A stretch of DNA of 64,000 nt. Origin: Hippophae tibetana. Taxonomy: Eukaryota > Streptophyta > Magnoliopsida > Rosales > Elaeagnaceae. The position numbers and the translations under genes were made by a program. The notes beneath the pieces are model-generated. The model saw nothing but the letters and a program-made list of their open reading frames with translations. It did no database searches and had not been told where the DNA came from. Shown here piece by piece: positions 46,501 through 57,463 of the stretch. Within the stretch, counting starts at the first letter, position 1. Every line of letters begins with the position of its first letter. The stretch lies in the NCBI GenBank assembly GCA_037013495.1, contig CM072811.1, positions 11,723,190 to 11,787,189 of the forward strand, read 5' to 3'.

Positions 46501-49500
46501 TTGATTAAATTACATGCATAAGTTTTAGACAGAGATGTATGATTTTTATGTATGCGATCTATAATTGATGAACTTAATGTGTAGTATACAATCTAATTGG
46601 CATGAGGGTATGACTAGATTAATTACTATATGGTGTGTAGTTTACTAATTGGCATGAGGGTATGGCTAGATTAATTACTACATGATGTGTAGTTTACTTA
46701 AGAAAAGAATGTATCCTAGGTTAGAATCAATTGATCATCTAATTGGTTTGTAAATATATTGGAGAAAATTTTAATGATTCATTTGCTTAGGGAATTGGGG
46801 AGATTAAGATTCCTAGGTTGTTTTCTCATATATCTTCGTAGTTGTTGAGTTTTACGATTTAATATTAGTTTTCATTTATTTTGTGTTTTTATAATTTGCT
46901 ATTGTCCAAATAGTATTCGTAATAACTATATTGGTACTCAGTTATAAGTTACACAACTCCGTGTGGGATGGATATCCGTACTTAAGTATATTATATTACT
47001 CACACGACCCGTATACTTGCGGTTAGTGTGTCATCTCATTATAATCATTATAATCATTTCAAGCTACTAAGGTTGAACAAGTAAAGATAATGCAGCGAAC
47101 TAGTTCCCCCATCATTCATAAGATCCTGAAATCTTCCAAGGCAACTAGACACAACAACAAGAGGAGGAGGGGGGAATGTAATACTAATAATAGAAGACCA
47201 GTTGCAAAAGAATGACAAAGAACAAGCAATACCTGAGTTTGTAGGTCATCTCCAGTGACAATATTTCCAACTGTCCGGAGGGCAGGAATGAGAACTGAAG
47301 GAGATGGGTGGCTGAAAAATAGGAATGAAAACATGTTAAGTTCATAAAAAATTAAAGAAAATACACATAATAAATCATGAAAAAGGCTTAGAAAATCTCT
47401 AAAAGAACTCACAGTAAAAGCTCAACAAGACGTGGGCAAACTCCTGCTTCAATCACAGCTTGAATTTTGTCATTAGGACCATCAGAAAGGTATGAAAGTG
47501 CCCAACATGCATCAGTCAAGACCTCTTCATCATCGGAATGTATGAGGCGTGCAAGAGCTGGAAGTGCAGGCTTAACCTGCAAACATGAACAAAGAAATGT
47601 CCTGTGGCATTTGAATAATGAATAATGAATTGTCTTAAGCTATTGGTTATAGCATGAGGGGGAAAAACTTATCAAGAATGACATAAAATAATAAAATCAC
47701 TAACTTAAAGTGTAGTTAATCGCTAATGAAACCATCAATAAACTTAAACCTGATCAAAAGGGGGTTGTGGCTTGCCCCGGCAAAAATTTGAAAGTGTCCA
47801 GGTTGCATTTCTAAGCATAGAGAGCTTTGCTCGCTCATTCAACTGTCCTAGCAAAGGAAGCAGTGCACCGTGACCAAGTACAAGATCACGACATCTTGGC
47901 GAATCCCCAGCAATATTTCCCAAAGCCCAAACAGCCTAAAACAAAACACAACTGATGAACTTGTTTAACTAATATTGGCTTATACTACAAATAATGATAA
48001 CATCAACATATAATCTCACAAAAGAAAAATATGAGAATAGGTCAATTACAATAAGAAATAAAGAGAGCTGCATGGGAATGATGGCCACCATGGTACCCTC
48101 AAAAGTCTTGTTACACTCTGGCCCAGATCCACAAAAACTAATTGTAAAATAGAATCTAAATTTGAAAATGTAAAGACTCACATGTGAAAAAACAAAAAAT
48201 AGAAATAAATAACCAACTAATGTACAATACCTGTTCGCGAACATCATCACTTGGAGAACCAAGTAGCTTCACAAATATGGGGACAGCACCTTGATCAATT
48301 ACTACTTTTGTGTTGTCAGTGGTTCCTGAGGCAATATTTGTGAGAGCCCAAGCAGCCTCAAACTGCATAAAACAATAAGAGAATTTTGAATATGGTATCA
48401 CTGTATAAACCTTCCAATAGGTTTCAGCATGTACCAAACCTGAAGTTGTGGAAAGTCCTCCCTCACAAGAAATTCAACAAAGCGAGGTACAACTCCAGAT
48501 TGAATGACTTCCTCAATTGGAGGACTACGCTCTAAAATGGGCAGAAATCAATTAAATAGAACTCCAATGAAAACATAATATGGGTGAAAAACAACAGTAA
48601 ATCACTAACCAATTGAAAGCAACTTTCTGAACTGTGTGGTTGTTTCAAGCTGCAAATTATTATCAACGGAAAAAACCCCCGAAACCAAGGAAGCCAGATT
48701 TTCCAACTGCATTTGAAAAATTAAAACTATATAATGACATCCATTTAAAACTCAAAATGTATCTTGCTATTAAAATGCAAGTAACAGGAGAAGGAAGTGG
48801 CAGAGCAACTCAAAGCCGAAAGCAAAGCCGAAAGGGGTTACATGCTCCACTAACCTTCTCAACTCCCCCCCCCCCTTCTCCCACAGGTAATCTCTTAGGT
48901 TGGTAGAAAAATGATACATGAATAGAAGGATAGTGTCCCATAAGCCAAGGTCAGAGCTTTCATGAGCCCAACAATGCTTACTCATAGCCACCATAAAAAG
49001 AACAAAACTAGACCATTATATTTCCTCCATTGTAGTTTATGAATTTGCTTTTGGTGAATAAGAATTATGATCACTACTCTAAAAATCGGTCAAACACTTA
49101 AAGCTAAACAAGCCCATCATCCATTTTCATGAGTCAAGTGCTTACTCATAGCCAACAAAAAAGAACAGAACTAGACCAATATATTTCCTCCATTGTAGTT
49201 TATGAATTTGCTTTTGGTAGATAAATTATGATCGCTACGCTCAAAATCTTCCAAACATTGAAATCTAAACAACCCATGTCTTTAAATTTTGTTTAATAAT
49301 TTTCCATAATGTGCCCCTATCACTAAAATTTCAGGTTGAATTGTAATTAGAGTCCTCAACGAAGTTACTCAACGACAATTATGAAGCCCATTTGATAACC
49401 AATACCAACTCCCTAATAAAAGATAAATTCAATATAAGCATGATATGTGATCAGTAACTAAAACTCAGTTTCGGAACACTGAAATAGACAAGTTTGACTA

Positions 49501-50138
49501 TAAATTTGACTATTCAAAAGCAAACCCATATTTTCACCAATTTCAACGGTTAAAAGTCAGCGGTAGACTAGCCGGTAGTAAACTCATACAACCAAACCCC
49601 CAATACACTCAGAAAATGAGTAGCAAAACACTTCCAATCCCTTCGCATTTTGCACAATCTGAATATAAAAGAACAATTACCACGCTAATTAAGTACTCAA
49701 ACACCAGCAACTGAGTTCAAAAAACAAAACATCAACAGTAATTAACAAAACTACCAAATTCTGATTAATTAAAAAACAAAACTATCAAATTAACCCATCA
49801 TTTTTAATATAAGTTGAAGCCCTGAAAAACCCCACACACAATGCTACCAATAAACAACATTTCAATTGTAAATTAAAAATAAAACAACATTCCAGAAGGC
49901 AACATCAAAAACAAAAGCGAGCGTAATATATACACACCTTATTTTCATTAGCCAGGGGCATTGTCATTTGCTGAGGCTGAAGGCCTTCACGGCGCTTCTT
50001 TAGAAGGCTTTCTTCCCTTTTGTTTTTCCTGATTTCCACCATATTGTCCTCTCGGCGCCTCCGACCTTCATCTGCGTCAACCGCCACTTTGTACCTGTTC
50101 CGGCGGACCTCGGTCCTAGCGCTGGGCCTTAACGACAT
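43524..50138 (-). CDS. IMPA: Importin subunit alpha, 10 exons
   Basis: Adapter that binds classical nuclear localisation signals and couples cargo to importin beta for nuclear import. Minus-strand exons: 49938-50138, 48610-48706, 48440-48531, 48231-48362, 47750-47935, 47413-47576, 47233-47311, 44218-44346, 43977-44104, 43524-43896. All junctions fit GT-AG and join in frame to about 526 residues, the usual family length. Exon 1 is the importin-beta-binding domain ([17 protein letters not shown], basic RRRR and KKRR). Armadillo repeats follow with conserved [45 protein letters not shown] and AAWAISNAT. The C-terminus is acidic (WLEEEDD) and ends GGFNFS. Intron 7 (44347-47232) is swollen by two mobile elements. 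No inactivating change was seen. Confidence 0.97.
44439..45591. mobile_element. TIR element (Harbinger-like) in intron 7
   Basis: The element is bounded by TAA at 44436-44438 and 45592-45594. The ends are inverted relatives: CGTTTGGTT...GGAATGGA on the left and TCCATTCC...AACCAAACG on the right. The 3-bp TAA duplication and GTTTGGTT ends suggest a PIF/Harbinger-type MITE, though the outermost five bases do not pair. No transposase; the centre is the telomere-like array. Confidence 0.7.
44757..45430 (+). repeat. Telomere-like TTTAGGG array
   Basis: About 670 bp of degenerate plant telomere repeat (TTTAGGG and variants TTTTAGGG, TTTGGGA, TTTTGGG). A higher-order unit of roughly 158 bp is visible: GGGATTTATGTTTTAGGG recurs near 44895, 45053 and 45187. 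It is contained within the TIR element. Confidence 0.9.
45634..47033 (+). mobile_element. LTR, family B, probably solo, in intron 7
   Basis: Aligns with 3850-5133 in the same orientation and ends GTGTCA at 47033 with no primer site after it, so it is probably solo. Orientation is opposite to the host gene. The start is uncertain by some bases and no clean target duplication was found. Confidence 0.7.
48960..49276. repeat. Tandem duplication in importin-alpha intron 1
   Basis: Two units of about 150 bp (48960-49112, 49129-49276) share TATTTCCTCCATTGTAGTTT and TATGAATTTGCTTTTGGT with scattered differences. No other role is visible. Confidence 0.85.
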
Positions 50139-50240
50139 CGTTTCTGAGTCAGTAACTCAAAACCCTAGAGAAAGAGAGGGATAGGTGACAGAAAGGGCTC
50201 GGTTTGGTCTCCAAATTTGAGGAGAGACTGAGCGGAGAGG

Positions 50241-50250
50241 TTTATATAGC
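50241..50250 (-). promoter_or_regulatory. Probable TATA box of importin-alpha
   Basis: In minus sense GCTATATAAA, about 105 bp upstream of the start codon in a GC-richer stretch. This is a reasonable distance for a plant core promoter with a short 5' UTR. Confidence 0.55.
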
Positions 50251-50299
50251 ATCAAATTGTAACATAGGGGTGGAGAGTTGTCCGAAAATGGTCTTGCAT

Positions 50300-51140
50300 C
50301 GTTAGGTATTTACGGAATCACCACATAGTGTTTCGAACGACTTGAGAAAAAAACAGGGATGTCAGTTGTAATTAAATATGATGTCGATGAGTGTTATAAT
50401 TTATAAATTTTGTTAACTTATACCATATTATTTTACTTTTTTGTGTTAAAATGATAATGAGATTATATACTATATAATATCTAATTTTTTTAAAATGAAC
50501 CTAAATAAAATAGTAAGATTATAAATATAACGTAAAATTGTTATAACTAAGAGTCTATTAACGAAAACTTTAAATTAAATGAGATGCAATTTAAATTGTT
50601 GGTGAGATTTTTATTAAATACGCATGCAACTTTTTAAATAATGTAGGTTATTATTGATTAATCAAAAGGGATTCAATAATGACACAATGAAACTATACAG
50701 TTAGCATATATGCTTGAATTTGAGTATAAAATAAATTTAGAATATACATCTTTTATAAAATAATTATCTAATAAATAAACTAAAAAATATAAAATATTAT
50801 ATAATTTCAATATATCTCTTAGAACCTTATCTGTATCAGTTCAACACGTATAAGTAGGCTTATAATACAATTATAAGGTACGTCTTTTCTAATCTTTTCT
50901 ACTTTTTCAATAAATCTTTTTTAGATAATTGATTTATGCATCAGAGTGAATTTAACATCCCCTTGATGTCATTCCTAATAAGTGTTTGTTCATGTTTCTT
51001 AGGATTGAGTTGGTAGATACGTGGTGAACGTAGAAATTGATTTCAATATATGGCATTGTTTGGAAAAAAAAATTGGTATTCTGACCAATATGAGCTAACA
51101 AACAACCTAAGAATATAGAAAATGTTGTCTTTTTGGTCAA
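50300..51140. other. Gene-free spacer upstream of importin-alpha
   Basis: AT-rich, no gene or identified element. Confidence 0.5.
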
Positions 51141-51142
51141 GT

Positions 51143-52640
51143 GATTGTCCCTTAATGTTCACCTATATACTTTTATTTAAGTGCTTAATTGACCCTAGGT
51201 GATTATCTTGTTTGTTTGTTTTTATTGTTTTTATTGATGCTTATTTAGTTCCAAAAAAATAAAAATAAAAGGGAAGTAAACATGCTATAACATTAACATG
51301 AACACTACATATCACTTCATATTTATTGACTATACATTATGCAAATGGATACTATGACTTGTACATTTACATATTTTTCACATATGAGAATTGATGTTGA
51401 CATGAACCTACTCACACACTCACTCAACACATATGTATGTCATATTTAAAGTTTATGATTGATATTGTAAGATTTTAGGATTTGAGATAACATTGATTAA
51501 AAATGTGTTTAAGTTCTATCTCTCACTTTTAAAAATGTTGTTATAGAAAAACACTTAGTTTTCAAAACTTTTAACTCTTGAACTAATTATCATTATCCTA
51601 TCATGCATATTGCATCTTCATTTAGGATGAATGTGAAATCTAAAAGTAAGTCCAATAAAATTACTATGATAACTAAGGCAGTTGATTTCCAACTCAAAGA
51701 TATAGAAAAACCAAAATTCAAGAAAGCTTGTGTTAAAAAAGATTGTCTTTTTTCGATCACCTGACCATCCCTTAATGTTCACCTATCTACTTTTGTTTGA
51801 GTGCTTAATTGACCCTAGGTGAATATCTTTTGTTTGTTTTTATTATTTTTATTGATGTTTCTTTAGTTCCAAAAAAATAAAAAAAATGAAGTAAACATGC
51901 TTTAACATTAACATGAATATTACATATCACTCTCATATTTATTAACTATACATTATGCAAATGGATATTATGACTTGTACATTTACATATTTTTCATATA
52001 TGAGGATCGATGTTGACATAAACTTACTCATACACTCATTGAACACATATGTATGCTATGTTTGAAGTTTATGATTGATATTGTGATATTTTAGGGCTTA
52101 AGATAATCTTGACTATAAAATTGTGTTTAAGCTCTATCTTTCCTTTTTTTTAAATGATGTTATAGAGAGACACCTAGTTTTGAGAAGACTATCTACTATG
52201 ATGTGTGAAACTACTGTAATGAGCAGAGAGGACTACCTCACACCTAGTGTGAAAATCATCATATTAGGTTTTTGGCTAGTGCATATTTCCTTAGAAAGAT
52301 AATAATAATTTTAAAGGAAAACAAAAAATACAAAAACTTTTGCATGTACAAAAAGAGAGAGCCATAAATGGTTATACAAAAAGAAAATAAATAATTAATC
52401 CATCACAAAAAAATAATTAAGTTCTCTCTTTATAAGTAAAATTTTATTATGTGCAAGTATGAATTCAACTGTAAATTTTTCATGATAGATGATATTCGTT
52501 TCTTTGAATCTTTCGTAGCTAATCATAAATGAAAAAAATTGACATCTTATTTCATTTTCAACACATATTTTACTTTTGGTATCGATGTATCATCATATGT
52601 GTTAGTATGTTTATATGTCTTATCTACATATATTTATATT
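51143..52640 (+). repeat. Duplicated copia-related repeat
   Basis: 51147-51545 and 51766-52160 are direct copies about 617 bp apart (shared CTTAATTGACCCTAGGTGA, AACATTAACATGAA). The second continues into sequence homologous to 12400-13150, the 3' interior of the copia element. 51600-51760 resembles the gag end near 12060. It is thus a partly duplicated interior of a dead copia copy. Confidence 0.7.
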
Positions 52641-52647
52641 ATCAATG

Positions 52648-53289
52648 TGATGCAAATCCTTTAGGCAAAAAACCCTAGGATCCCACGAACTTAAAGGAAT
52701 AGGAACAATCGATTTTCTAGGAACGTGTCGAAGATGATCAGATTAAAACCCTAAGTAAACAAAGTCCTTAAAACCATAACCTTGAGACGCCACAAAGGAT
52801 GATCACTCCCTTTGATAAGTCAAATTCAAGCATTCAATCAAGAATACAAGAAGGCAAAACAAGAAGCTTTCTGAAATAAACTTTTTATTAATGATATATG
52901 GTCTCCCAAGATTTCATAATTGTTGCATTTTTATAACAACAAACTCACATGAAAACCCTATATGCAAATTCAAGCCTAAAGAAAAACCCTAGGTGTAAAT
53001 TGAAACCTAAAGAAAACCCTAGGCGCAAATTCAAGCCCTAAATAAAAAACCCTAGATGAAATGAGCCTAATTAGTGATGGATTGGGCCTAATCAATCCTT
53101 AAAAATAAAAGACTAAAACAAACTTATGACAAATAAAGCATAAAAGGCCCACAATTTATTAAAATAACAATTTCTTCCTAAAGTAATCCTTGCACCCAAC
53201 TTGATCTTCCAAATCTATCCCTAATCATTGGACCGCCAATTCCTTGCAAAAGATTCTAAGAATATTTGAAAACATCAACTTGATCAACA
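52648..53289 (-). mobile_element. Probable 3' LTR of a chromovirus
   Basis: In minus sense it starts TGTTGATCAAGTTGATG right after a purine tract (GAAGAGGAGGGGAA) and ends near TTTGCATCA. The position after the pol end fits a 3' LTR of about 640 bp. There is no second copy in the window to confirm it. Confidence 0.5.
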
Positions 53290-54514
53290 CTTCGATCTCT
53301 ATTATTCCCCTCCTCTTCAAAAATATTCATCCTAGAATCTTAGCTCTGTAAGTAGGTCAATTTGGTATTACGGATCCTTGTGTGAAGTCTATTTGATGTT
53401 CAATTCCTTTTAAATGAGGTAATCCATGTGGAATCTCTTTAGAAAGTATATCATCAAAGTCCTGCAATAAAGATACAATAACACTATGCAAAGATGAATT
53501 AAGATCGTTAGTAGAAAGATAAACATCCTTGCGCATAAGTACAAGTACTTGTTACTTTACCATCATTGCACTCTTGATCTCATGTTTTCATCAATTACAC
53601 TCATTTTTTATTTTTCTCTCCTGTTTGATCACTTTTATCTCCTTTTTGCTCACTTTTCTTTCCATTCTCCTCACTTTTCTCTCTCTTTTGCTCATTTTTT
53701 TCTCCTTTATGCTCACACTTTTGTTTTTCTCTTAACTTGTACTATCTTGCTACAATAATCTAGTCTTCATAGTCTTGCAAAGGTTTGAGAGGAGCTAATA
53801 TAACTTTTTGGTTATTCATTACAAAAGAATAATGATTTTTGCACCCATTATGCGTCATCTTCCTATCAAACTACCACAGTCGGCCAAGCAAAATATGAGT
53901 AGCATACATTAGTGTCACATCACAAAGAACCTTATATTCATATTTTTCAATTGAAAAAGGAACTTGAACTTGCTTGTTAACCTCTCCACTTCTCCACAAT
54001 CATTCAGCCATTGTATCTTATACGATTTGGAATGCTTCTGCCACTTCAAAATCAACTTTTCTACCAACAAGGTACTAATAACATTAGTAAAACTCCCACT
54101 ATCAATAACTAGTGTACATACCTTATCCTTTACATGGAATCTTGTGTGGAAAATATACTCACAGTGCTCCTCATCTCCTTCATCCTTAAGTTATATATTT
54201 AGGGCATTCTTTGTGACAAGTAAATCTCCATACACAAGTTCTTCCACTTTAACATCAAAAAAATCCTTCAATGGTGGTATCTCATCATCACTTGAATTGG
54301 CACTTTCAGTTTCTCCATTTATCCATACAACCATAACATTTTTGTCATGTTTATAACTTGCTCTCTCCTCCACATTGGAATCAGCTTCTTCTTTGTCGAA
54401 CTCATGTCTTCTATGTAATTTAGAACCAAAAGAGAATTCTAAATCATCCAACCTTGCATTCAACCTTTTAAATTGGTCATTAAAGATAACGAAAATCCAA
54501 AATTTTAGAAGCAT
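53290..54514 (-). pseudogene. Chromovirus gag-protease-RT remnant with pol deleted
   Basis: Reading the minus strand: a gag/protease linker with EIPPLKDFFD, EELVYGDLLVTKNALNI and IFHTRFHVKDKVCTLV, then the protease site VIDSGSFTNVIS. Next are VNKQVQVPFSIEKYEYKVLC, THILLGR and HNGCKNHYSFVMNN, then the RT entrance IPHGLPHLKGIEHQIDF. From there it jumps to SRMNIFEEEGNNRD, the typical very end of pol before the polypurine tract. RT, RNase H and integrase bodies are therefore missing. Internal stops confirm decay. Lineage is given as chromovirus from these signature blocks. Confidence 0.8.
53590..53740. repeat. Pyrimidine-rich low-complexity tandem
   Basis: Imperfect units around CTCACTTTTCTCTCC / TTTTGCTC. 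In minus sense this is a purine-rich linker within the chromovirus polyprotein, typical of Lys/Glu-rich spacers. The hydrophobic plus-strand frame here is not a gene. Confidence 0.7.
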
Positions 54515-55602
54515 ATCATATAAGGACTCTCAAATTTATATGAGGATTTATTTAAATTAAAATTAATATGTCTCTAAATATATATATGGATAAATAAAAA
54601 AGAAAATAATGGGGCACCAGGAGAAAACAAATAAAAGAGAAGTAGAAACGCATAAACTAGCTAGAGAAAACGAGAAAAAGAATAAGGAAAATAGTTGCAG
54701 AGCGAAGATAAAAAGAAAAAGAAGAAATAACTGTGATGTAGATAGGAGAAAAATAGATTGGAGCGCAACAGAAAAACACAAAAGCATATTCTTTTTACGA
54801 GTCAATTTTCTTTCAATTCCTCTAAAAAATTATGGCGAATTCGCTTATGTTAAATTTAATTTTTAGCATGAACTAATTTATCTTTATTCTAGGAAAAAAT
54901 GTAATTTAATTCTGAACTATGCTTGATTTTTTATGTTAATTTAAATTATTTCTCTTCATGTTTGTCTGATTTATTCTGAGTTTAATGATTCTAATTAACT
55001 GACCATTAATTAAATAATTTTAGTCTTATGATTTACTATCAAAAGATAGAATTATAGGATAGATCTGAATATTTTGGCATAGGTGAATATAGAGATTGAA
55101 AAATTGTATGAACTTGTGTAGTTTTAAAACTCATTGGTCTCAATGCGGTCTTGCTTTATTAAATTACATACTCTTATGTAAATTAATTAACAAGAATATT
55201 TCCAATTGACTATCGAAAGAGGATTTTGGATATTTTTTAGAGATTGCTAACAAACAAAGAGAATTAAATTCAATTAGTTAGATGAGTAAATCATAGTGAG
55301 TAAAGCATAGTGAATGATTAGGTGAAATCGATTTCCTAAAAGTTTTCTTCCTAGTAATTTGATCTTTGAACAACATCTTTATTTTCGTTTGCATATTTTC
55401 TTTAAATTAATTTTATTTTAAATTTCAATTACAACAACCTTAGTGATTTTTCTAGATAAAATTGATATTAGTATAATTTTGGTATTTTTCAAAACTAAGT
55501 CACAAATTCCTGAGGACGATACTCTTCTTATCACATTATTATAAAACTATGATACTGTGCACTTGTAGTTTTGCACTGATTAGGCATGCCTCCCAAAAGT
55601 TC
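54515..55602 (+). other. Decayed LTR-like DNA; its end matches 22250-22520
   Basis: No gene. 55340-55580 is the reverse complement of 22250-22520 and looks like the 3' end of a gypsy LTR in plus orientation (GATACTGTGCACTTGTAG). The Lys-rich frame at 54609-54866 and its antisense have no recognisable domain. Confidence 0.45.
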
Positions 55603-55607
55603 GCTGG

Positions 55608-57458
55608 TGATGAGCGAAAACTGATATCGTCGATTCTTGCCAATACTTTGGTTTTATATTTATAAAACTCTCGCAAGTGCACGAATCATTTTGTAGAAAA
55701 TGATAAGTATACTCCCAAGGTCGATCTAAGGAAGGAATGTATGTGGTTTTTAATTTATTATTCAAACTTTTAAAAACGAAATTAAATCCTAAACATCCTA
55801 TCACGATATTTTGGGTTTTGTGTTTTAATCTACTTACATGAAAATAAACATAGATTCAATAAATATTTATGCAAATTTTATCTTTTATAATAGTGGAGTA
55901 TTTATGGATATAATAACTAAGTTAATTATGTTTGCTAATATTATTTAGGTTATTAAAGATATGAATTTATATTTATTGATTCTCCCTTTTTTATATGAAT
56001 ACCACCTTTGGTGGGGTTAGATATTCTTTGTTAACTAAACAAATCAATTAACACCTATGGGTGGGGTTGATAACTAATTTGGTTAATTAAATTAATTCTT
56101 TTTTCTAAGAGATTGAAAATGAACCATTTAAATGCCACCTTTGGTGGGGTTAGACAGTTTAAACTTTATTCAAGGTGTTCAAATTAAACCTAAGAATTTA
56201 GTTATCCGAGTACTAACTTTCAAGTTTTAAAACCACTACTGAAAACATGTTGTCAATACATTTTCACATAATAATTCTTATAAAAACTTTTGAAATATAG
56301 TTTCACTCTAACTACCGGGCGATTGTACCAACAAATAAAAGAGCACTACTCTAAATTAGACCGGATAACTAAACCTTAAAATCTAATTTTCAAATTTAAG
56401 TTTGTAATGAAAAATAATATATTTCTCTCTAACATTCTTAATATAAAATCTTGAATAAAAACAAAATCAATTCATTTTAGAGATTTTCATCTATTTAATA
56501 TTTCGCAAGCATAACAACGTTATTATTACATCATGTTTATAAACAGCCAGCACAGTTAAATTTAATCACAGACAAATTAAATATAACATGTAAGAATAAA
56601 GCATAAAAAAATAACTGTAAAGAAAAAATAAAATCCTTACAGAACTTCGATGCTATTCCCGTTGCTGGAAAACCTCCAAGCGAAATTTGCACTCCTATTT
56701 ATTGAATCAAAAAGCTAATAAATTACAAAAACATAACTAGTTCTTCCCAAAAAGGGAAGAACTCTAAAACTAAGAGAAATTAACTAAAAACTAAGAAAAA
56801 CTAAAAATTAAGAAATGGAGAGAAAGAAAGAAGAGAGAAGTGTGTTTAGAAGTGAAGAGAAAGGGGGTATTTATAGATGAGGATGGGGAGAAAAAGTGAG
56901 TGAAAAAATGTTAAAAAATTGTGAAAACGCAGAGTGAAATTGCTGACGTCATGGATGACATCATGGGGCGGTTGTGCACGAAAATGGGGCGAAATAAGCA
57001 ACGACGCGCACGGAGGGCAGCTGGGCGCACGCGGAAGGCAGGCGCTGCGCGCACTGGAGCAGGAGCAGCGCGCTGGGGCACGCGCGGAACTGGAGGTAGG
57101 TGCGCAGGAGTGGGAAGCAGCGTGCGGGACTAGGCGTTGGCGCGTGCGGGGCTCAGCGCAGCGGCACAATTTTCTCCTTTTTGACATTTTTGACCCATTT
57201 TGTCCAATTTTTCCATATTTGTTGACCTTTCCCCATTTATTTATTACTATATTTGTGATGTATTGCTTCCAATATTCTTTTTTGAGTTTTTAAGTTACGT
57301 TTTTAAGCCAAAATACCTGAAAAATAATAAAAATACCCGTGATTCCGAAAAAGACAAACTCATATAAATATATGTTAAAATATATAAATATATATATTTT
57401 TTAATCAATTAATGTGCATAAAATCATGGTAATTTTAGTGCTTTTTGAGCACTCATCA
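55608..57458 (-). mobile_element. Solo LTR of the Athila-like family (1851 bp)
   Basis: In minus sense it starts TGATGAGTGCTCAAAAAGCAC and ends TCGCTCATCA. It aligns throughout with the LTRs at 23094 and 34709, including CCACC/GGTGG hairpins, TATA box (56868-56875) and CpG block. A perfect GCTGG target duplication lies at 55603-55607 and 57459-57463. It is visibly more diverged than the other two are from each other, so it is older. Confidence 0.93.
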
Positions 57459-57463
57459 GCTGG

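Noticed and set aside
45629..47038. Target duplication around the family B LTR in intron 7
   Set aside because: The flanks CTCTA and TCTCA are not a convincing 5-bp match and the LTR start is uncertain.
49905..50138. Reading importin-alpha exon 1 through to the stop at 49905
   Set aside because: The tail after ENK is intronic. The donor AAG|GTGTGT at 49937/49938 joins in frame to exon 2.
53529..53758. Hydrophobic frames that look like membrane proteins
   Set aside because: They come from a pyrimidine-rich tandem that is the antisense of the chromovirus linker.
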